A DNA stretch of 9,563 nucleotides from Bacteroidota bacterium (lineage in GTDB: Bacteria; Bacteroidota; Bacteroidia; Bacteroidales; VadinHA17), in contig DUOU01000303.1 of assembly GCA_012838685.1 (NCBI GenBank), positions 1-9,563 of the forward strand, in the 5' to 3' direction. The notes beneath the pieces are model-generated. The model saw only the letters and a program-made list of their open reading frames with translations. It was not told where the DNA came from and did not search any database. The position numbers were made by a program, and so were the translations under genes. Shown here piece by piece: positions 6,893 through 9,563 of this stretch (position 1 is the first letter of the stretch; every line of letters begins with the position of its first letter).

Positions 6893-8038
6893 AGGTCAAG
6901 TTCTAAAGCCAATCCGGCGGTTGGTAAGACTGATAAATTATCAAAACCTTGACTCCCTTTTTCTCCTAAAACAAGCACTCCCGCGTTGAAACGCACCAAA
7001 TTAAACACCCTGAATCCAAGTCCCGTATAAATGGGCAGGTTTACGCCCGGAGTCATGTATTCGATGCCGTTGTCATCAACAACGGGCTTTAACAGCACCC
7101 CTGTAGAAAATCCAAAAGAATCGAATATTCGCGCTCTTGAGGTCAGCCGGCTTTTGTTGTTGAAAGGTATGGTCAATCCTACTCCCGGGGTGAAATTAAT
7201 GTTGTGCACCGATGTGTTGTTTATGCTTACCGTTTTGTCCCAGGCATACATCCCAACATTTATGGGAAGGGTAAAAGGTTCTTTGTCCGTTTCAACAGAT
7301 GTGATGTTTACCTGTCTGTGGTGTTGCACTAATTAGCTGTTTATGAAGGGGGTGAGTTCCGAGCTGATCAAAGCTACAAGATGCTCTACCTTATCGGAAA
7401 TTAATTCATTGGCGATATCATCTCTTTCTATTCGGGTAGTTCGCTTAAAGAACCTGTCAAACCTGAAGTCGCTCTGTTTTTTCAGTTCTTCCAGCACCAA
7501 GGAAGAGGGCGCTTGCATGGGGATGAAATTTTTTGATTCAAAATGTTCGAACGATTCGCTGATAATCTGATTTAACTTATTGTAAACATCTTTCGGCTTG
7601 TTCACCACAACATTTTTTCCGTCAAAATAGATGTTGTTCATCAAAAAAAACCGTACCCTATCTTCCACATCTTTGAGTAGATCTTCTTTTTGGGACGATG
7701 TCAGTAATCGGTATGTAATAATTTCAAAATCATATTTTGTGTTGGATCTCAAAATAGGAGGCACAACAATACTGAATGACTCCGATATGTTTTGTTCGAC
7801 CCTGTTCCATACAAAGGAATGCAGAATGTAATTTTTTCCTTCGTAGAAAATATTTACTTTCACGAATTCGGATCTCTTTGCCAGCTTCGCCCATTACTAC
7901 AAATGGGTTATCAAATGGGATTCTTGGATTGTTATAAAAGGAGCCCGATTCAAAGTCGACCTTTACAATCCTTTCCTGTGCCTGCAAGCAGGAAAAGAAC
8001 AAAACCATGATGGCTATTACAGAGGGAACTTTTTTCAT
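6871..8038 (-). pseudogene. Secreted two-part envelope protein of unknown function, broken by a frameshift and a stop
   Basis: Three open pieces read as one gene of 388 codons. Piece 1 starts at ATG 8036-8038 with a signal peptide (MKKVPSVIAIMVLFFSC then LQAQ) and runs to GEAGKEI at residue 56. Dropping one C at 7870-7871 joins it to piece 2 (EFVKVNIFYEGKNY onward, 176 residues from 7863). Piece 2 is charged and partly helical and ends TPFINS at TAA 7333-7335. Piece 3 continues in the same frame (LVQHHRQVN) for 153 residues. It is Gly- and aromatic-rich with alternating strands (NINFTPGVGLTIPF, MTPGVNLPIYTGLGF, LALELDLWMGIKK), like an outer-membrane or periplasmic beta domain. Piece 3 alone has no export signal and would need a GTG start directly after the stop, which supports a single broken gene. 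I do not recognise the family. It overlaps the OmpA-domain gene by 22 bases, so the two probably worked together. Confidence 0.78.
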
Positions 8039-8059
8039 TAAACGCTATTATTTTTATTA

Positions 8060-8082
8060 TTCCTACTCATAAGGCTTTTCGG
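8060..8082 (-). promoter_or_regulatory. Conserved leader motif, copy 2 (before the broken envelope gene)
   Basis: Minus strand: CCGAAAAGCC, then TTAT, then GAGTAGGAA, ending 21 bases before the ATG at 8038. It differs from the copy at 5402-5424 only at two positions in the central four bases (TTAT versus ATAA, which are reverse complements of each other). It lies about 50 bases downstream of the candidate promoter -7 box, so it should be part of the mRNA leader. Confidence 0.55.
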
Positions 8083-8131
8083 TGATGCCCCGTTTATTTG
8101 AGTGGTTTCCAATCTCCACTTTTCAAGGGAA

Positions 8132-8165
8132 CAAAAGTATAAAGTTGTTCGGTATATTGTTCCAA
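8132..8165 (-). promoter_or_regulatory. Candidate Bacteroidota promoter for the envelope operon
   Basis: On the minus strand TTG (8163-8165) is followed after 23 bases by TACTTTTG (8132-8139), a full TAnnTTTG -7 box. The spacing is at the upper end of the 17-23 range known for Bacteroidota. Transcription would start near 8125, giving a leader of about 85-90 bases that includes the conserved motif at 8060-8082. Confidence 0.5.
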
Positions 8166-8301
8166 TAAAATTAAATTCATATGTTCTATCTTCAATGCTT
8201 GTTTGTTAATTTCCTATGACTAAACAATTTAGAGAGAAACCGTTGTTTGGGCGATATCCAATATTTTCGACAATGTATGGATTAATTTACCATAGATTTA
8301 C

Positions 8302-8330
8302 TTGAAACGAAGCATTATGGCATGTTTCAA
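8302..8330. repeat. Inverted repeat TTGAAAC...GTTTCAA
   Basis: A 7-base stem, TTGAAAC at 8302-8308 and GTTTCAA at 8324-8330, flanks a 15-base loop. The same heptamer pair recurs in the neighbouring hairpin at 8338-8369, so alternative pairings between the two hairpins are possible. Confidence 0.4.
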
Positions 8331-8337
8331 TTTTTAG

Positions 8338-8369
8338 GACAGCGTTTCAATAAACGCGTTGAAACTGTC
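8338..8369 (-). terminator. Hairpin overlapping the urea transporter stop codon, likely terminator
   Basis: Read on the minus strand, GACAGTTTCAA pairs with TTGAAACGCTGTC: 11 base pairs with a 2-base bulge and an 8-base loop. The stem begins within the TGA stop codon of the urea transporter. No proper T-run follows (CTAAAAATTG), so it may work with the adjacent hairpin at 8302-8330 or serve as a 3'-end stabiliser. Confidence 0.45.
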
Positions 8370-9282
8370 ATGATTGTCTTTTAGTTGTTGATGTTCGTGT
8401 CTGTTTTTGAAGCCTGTTTTTCAGAAATAGGGTAATCCAGGTCGCGGAAACAAATGGAAATGTAAGTTGCGGAAGGTTGAATTTCATCATCAACAGGCTG
8501 ATGCCAAGAGAGAGAACTATCGAGATCGAAACCCAGATGCCGTCTTTGACCTGATTTCCGGCAAAAACTATCGCGCACAATACGGCGTTAAAACCATAAA
8601 ACCCGAGGTTGATATCGTCGATTGGGGCGGAAAAGCCGAAAGCTATGATGTCGGAAACAATCGCTCCCGCAAGTCCGTACAGCGCCGCTATGGGCGAACT
8701 GATAAAGACGGCGACAAAGAACAACACTCCCGATACCAATTTGTTCTGGAAAATCACCTGTCCGAAGCTTTTGAACCCATCGGATAGGGCATCGATAGGA
8801 TGGACGACGGCAGTTGCCGGTGTAGACAGTAAATCGCCGCAAAAATTGTTGCAGATAAACAGTATCAACCAGGTTACCAAAACAAACGGGAAGGTGAACG
8901 CGGGGATATTATGTTTTATAAAAAAGTGTTGCAACATTGCCGCCAACATAGACCCGATAACGACAATAGCCCAGGCCCAAACCGTTGGCTTCAGGAACAT
9001 CATTACCGCTACTCCGACCAGTGCGGCGCTAAATCCGTAAATACCTTTGTTGATTTCCGTTTTGTCGTATTTCAGCAGATGGGCGGTGGCCGTTCCGCAT
9101 ACGGTTGCCAAAAGCGCGGCAAAACCCATGGCGGTCGAGCCGTAGAAAATACCGACAAGAAACAGCAAACCGGTAATGTTGTTTTCTTGGAGCATTATTT
9201 GTCCGAGTCCATTTAGTATCACGGAGATAACGGATGTGGACTTGGCGAGCGGTCTATTTTTATTGCTAAGTTTCGGGGCCAT
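8368..9282 (-). CDS. Urea transporter (UT family)
   Basis: This intact 304-residue inner-membrane channel-type transporter lets urea move down its gradient. It shows the two homologous halves of the UT fold. LGQIMLQENNITG (26-38) matches FGQVIFQNKLVSG (173-185), and GIYGFSAALVGVA (80-92) matches GFYGFNAVLCAIV (227-239), both offset by 147 residues. The UT signature LPxxTxPF is present as IPAFTFPF (126-133) and LPQLTFPF (270-277). The first half also carries GTATAHLLKYDKTEI (63-77), conserved in the family. Hydrophobic segments fill most of the protein, consistent with about ten membrane helices. The ATG start at 9280-9282 gives a 24-residue cytoplasmic lead-in and has no Shine-Dalgarno sequence. 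No urease gene is in the window, so the fate of the urea cannot be seen here. A poor -7 box (AAAATTTG, 9303-9310) lies upstream. Confidence 0.93.
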   Translation of the reverse strand: MAPKLSNKNRPLAKSTSVISVILNGLGQIMLQENNITGLLFLVGIFYGSTAMGFAALLATVCGTATAHLLKYDKTEINKGIYGFSAALVGVAVMMFLKPTVWAWAIVVIGSMLAAMLQHFFIKHNIPAFTFPFVLVTWLILFICNNFCGDLLSTPATAVVHPIDALSDGFKSFGQVIFQNKLVSGVLFFVAVFISSPIAALYGLAGAIVSDIIAFGFSAPIDDINLGFYGFNAVLCAIVFAGNQVKDGIWVSISIVLSLGISLLMMKFNLPQLTFPFVSATWITLFLKNRLQKQTRTSTTKRQS

Positions 9283-9352
9283 TTCGTTCGTGATGCGGGT
9301 TACAAATTTTTTAACTCATTACAAACCTGCCATTGCTTATATGTATGCATTG

Positions 9353-9563
9353 TCAACGGCTGGGCTTTCTATTCGGATTGTTAATCTTGATTGGATCTTG
9401 ACGAGTATCGAAAATATCGGTAATCAATATTCCTTCTTTAATCTTTCTATCTATAGATAATCTTGTAGTTTCCTTTTACAAGGTATCTATGGCCTTGTTC
9501 CAGCGTTGCCAATGTTTCTTCAATATTATATATTCTTGTACACCTCCTCAAAGGGCACTCTAA
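9353..9563 (-). pseudogene. RelE/ParE-type toxin C-terminus, frameshifted by a 4-base duplication (5' end off the window)
   Basis: From the right edge one frame reads IYNIEETLATLEQ then GHRYLVKGNYKIIYR and stops at TAG 9447-9449. The reading continues in another frame as KIKEGILITDIFDTRQDP and ends at TGA 9353-9355. RYLVxGNYKIIYR followed by a short beta strand and DIFDTRQDP is the characteristic C-terminus of RelE/ParE toxins, ribosome- or gyrase-targeting partners in toxin-antitoxin pairs. At the junction the minus strand has TAGATAGA (9446-9453); removing one TAGA restores a continuous frame. The gene therefore carries a 4-base tandem duplication. The toxin would lose its last strand and the C-terminal tail, where several catalytic or folding residues of the family lie, so it is probably inactive. 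The antitoxin should lie beyond the right edge and cannot be checked here. Confidence 0.75.

Larger units (their letters stand above)
8039..8367. other. 329-base intergenic stretch: promoter, leader motif and inverted repeats
   Basis: No convincing gene lies between the broken envelope gene and the urea transporter. From right to left it holds the two inverted repeats after the urea transporter, about 120 bases with nothing I recognise, a candidate promoter (8132-8165) and the conserved leader motif (8060-8082). A 28-codon minus-strand reading frame at 8094-8180 overlaps the promoter and is probably not translated. Confidence 0.6.

Noticed and set aside
1678..7335. Reassignment or programmed readthrough of TAA as an explanation for two in-frame stops
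   Set aside because: TAA also terminates gdhA, the GH114-like gene and the OmpA-domain gene at normal family ends, and no recoding signal is visible near either stop.
8094..8180. A 28-codon minus-strand reading frame (MNLILLEQY... ending KPLK) in the intergenic stretch, with further protein-like text in the same frame upstream
   Set aside because: It overlaps the candidate promoter at 8132-8165, has no ribosome-binding signal, and three stops interrupt the upstream text. It could be a gene remnant but nothing identifies it.
1..9563. CRISPR arrays, tRNA or rRNA genes, insertion sequences, attachment sites
   Set aside because: I looked for regular direct repeats, cloverleaf-like segments, transposase motifs and terminal repeats and saw none.

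Overview
The window looks like chromosomal DNA of a Bacteroidota bacterium, most likely a member of Bacteroidales. The reasons are Bacteroidota-type -7 boxes (TAnnTTTG) upstream of several genes, A/T-rich leaders mostly without Shine-Dalgarno sequences, several lipoproteins including one with a Bacteroidota surface-export signal after the lipid cysteine, and GH140/DUF4038- and GH114-type glycan-active proteins. Every gene I can support lies on the minus strand, so the window reads right to left.

From right to left: a 5'-truncated, frameshifted RelE/ParE-type toxin remnant (9353-9563); an intact UT-family urea transporter (8368-9282) with inverted repeats at its 3' end; a 329-base non-coding stretch with a promoter and a conserved leader motif; an envelope module made of a broken secreted/beta-rich protein gene (6871-8038), an OmpA-domain lipoprotein with six coiled-coil repeats (5435-6892) and a small lipoprotein (4979-5380); a glycan-active pair, GH140/DUF4038 (3495-4856) and GH114 (2535-3395); a beta-carbonic anhydrase gene with an in-frame stop (1678-2304); an intact glutamate dehydrogenase (229-1515); and, running off the left edge, the first 29 codons of a Tat-exported protein (1-88).

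Two things stand out. First, four independent lesions of different kinds fall in three genes: a nonsense TAA in the carbonic anhydrase, a one-base insertion plus a nonsense TAA in the secreted protein gene, and a 4-base tandem duplication in the ParE gene. The other genes are intact. This suggests ongoing gene decay, as in a host-associated lineage, or else consensus errors in the assembly. Second, a 23-base motif (21/23 identical) lies exactly 21 bases upstream of the start codon of two genes in the envelope module. One copy lies downstream of a good promoter, so it is probably in the mRNA leader and may be a shared post-transcriptional control element.

Functionally, the envelope module probably links outer membrane and peptidoglycan, and the GH pair trims sugar polymers at or outside the cell surface. 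The urea transporter, glutamate dehydrogenase and former carbonic anhydrase would fit urea/ammonia use, but no urease is in the window and that link is inference.
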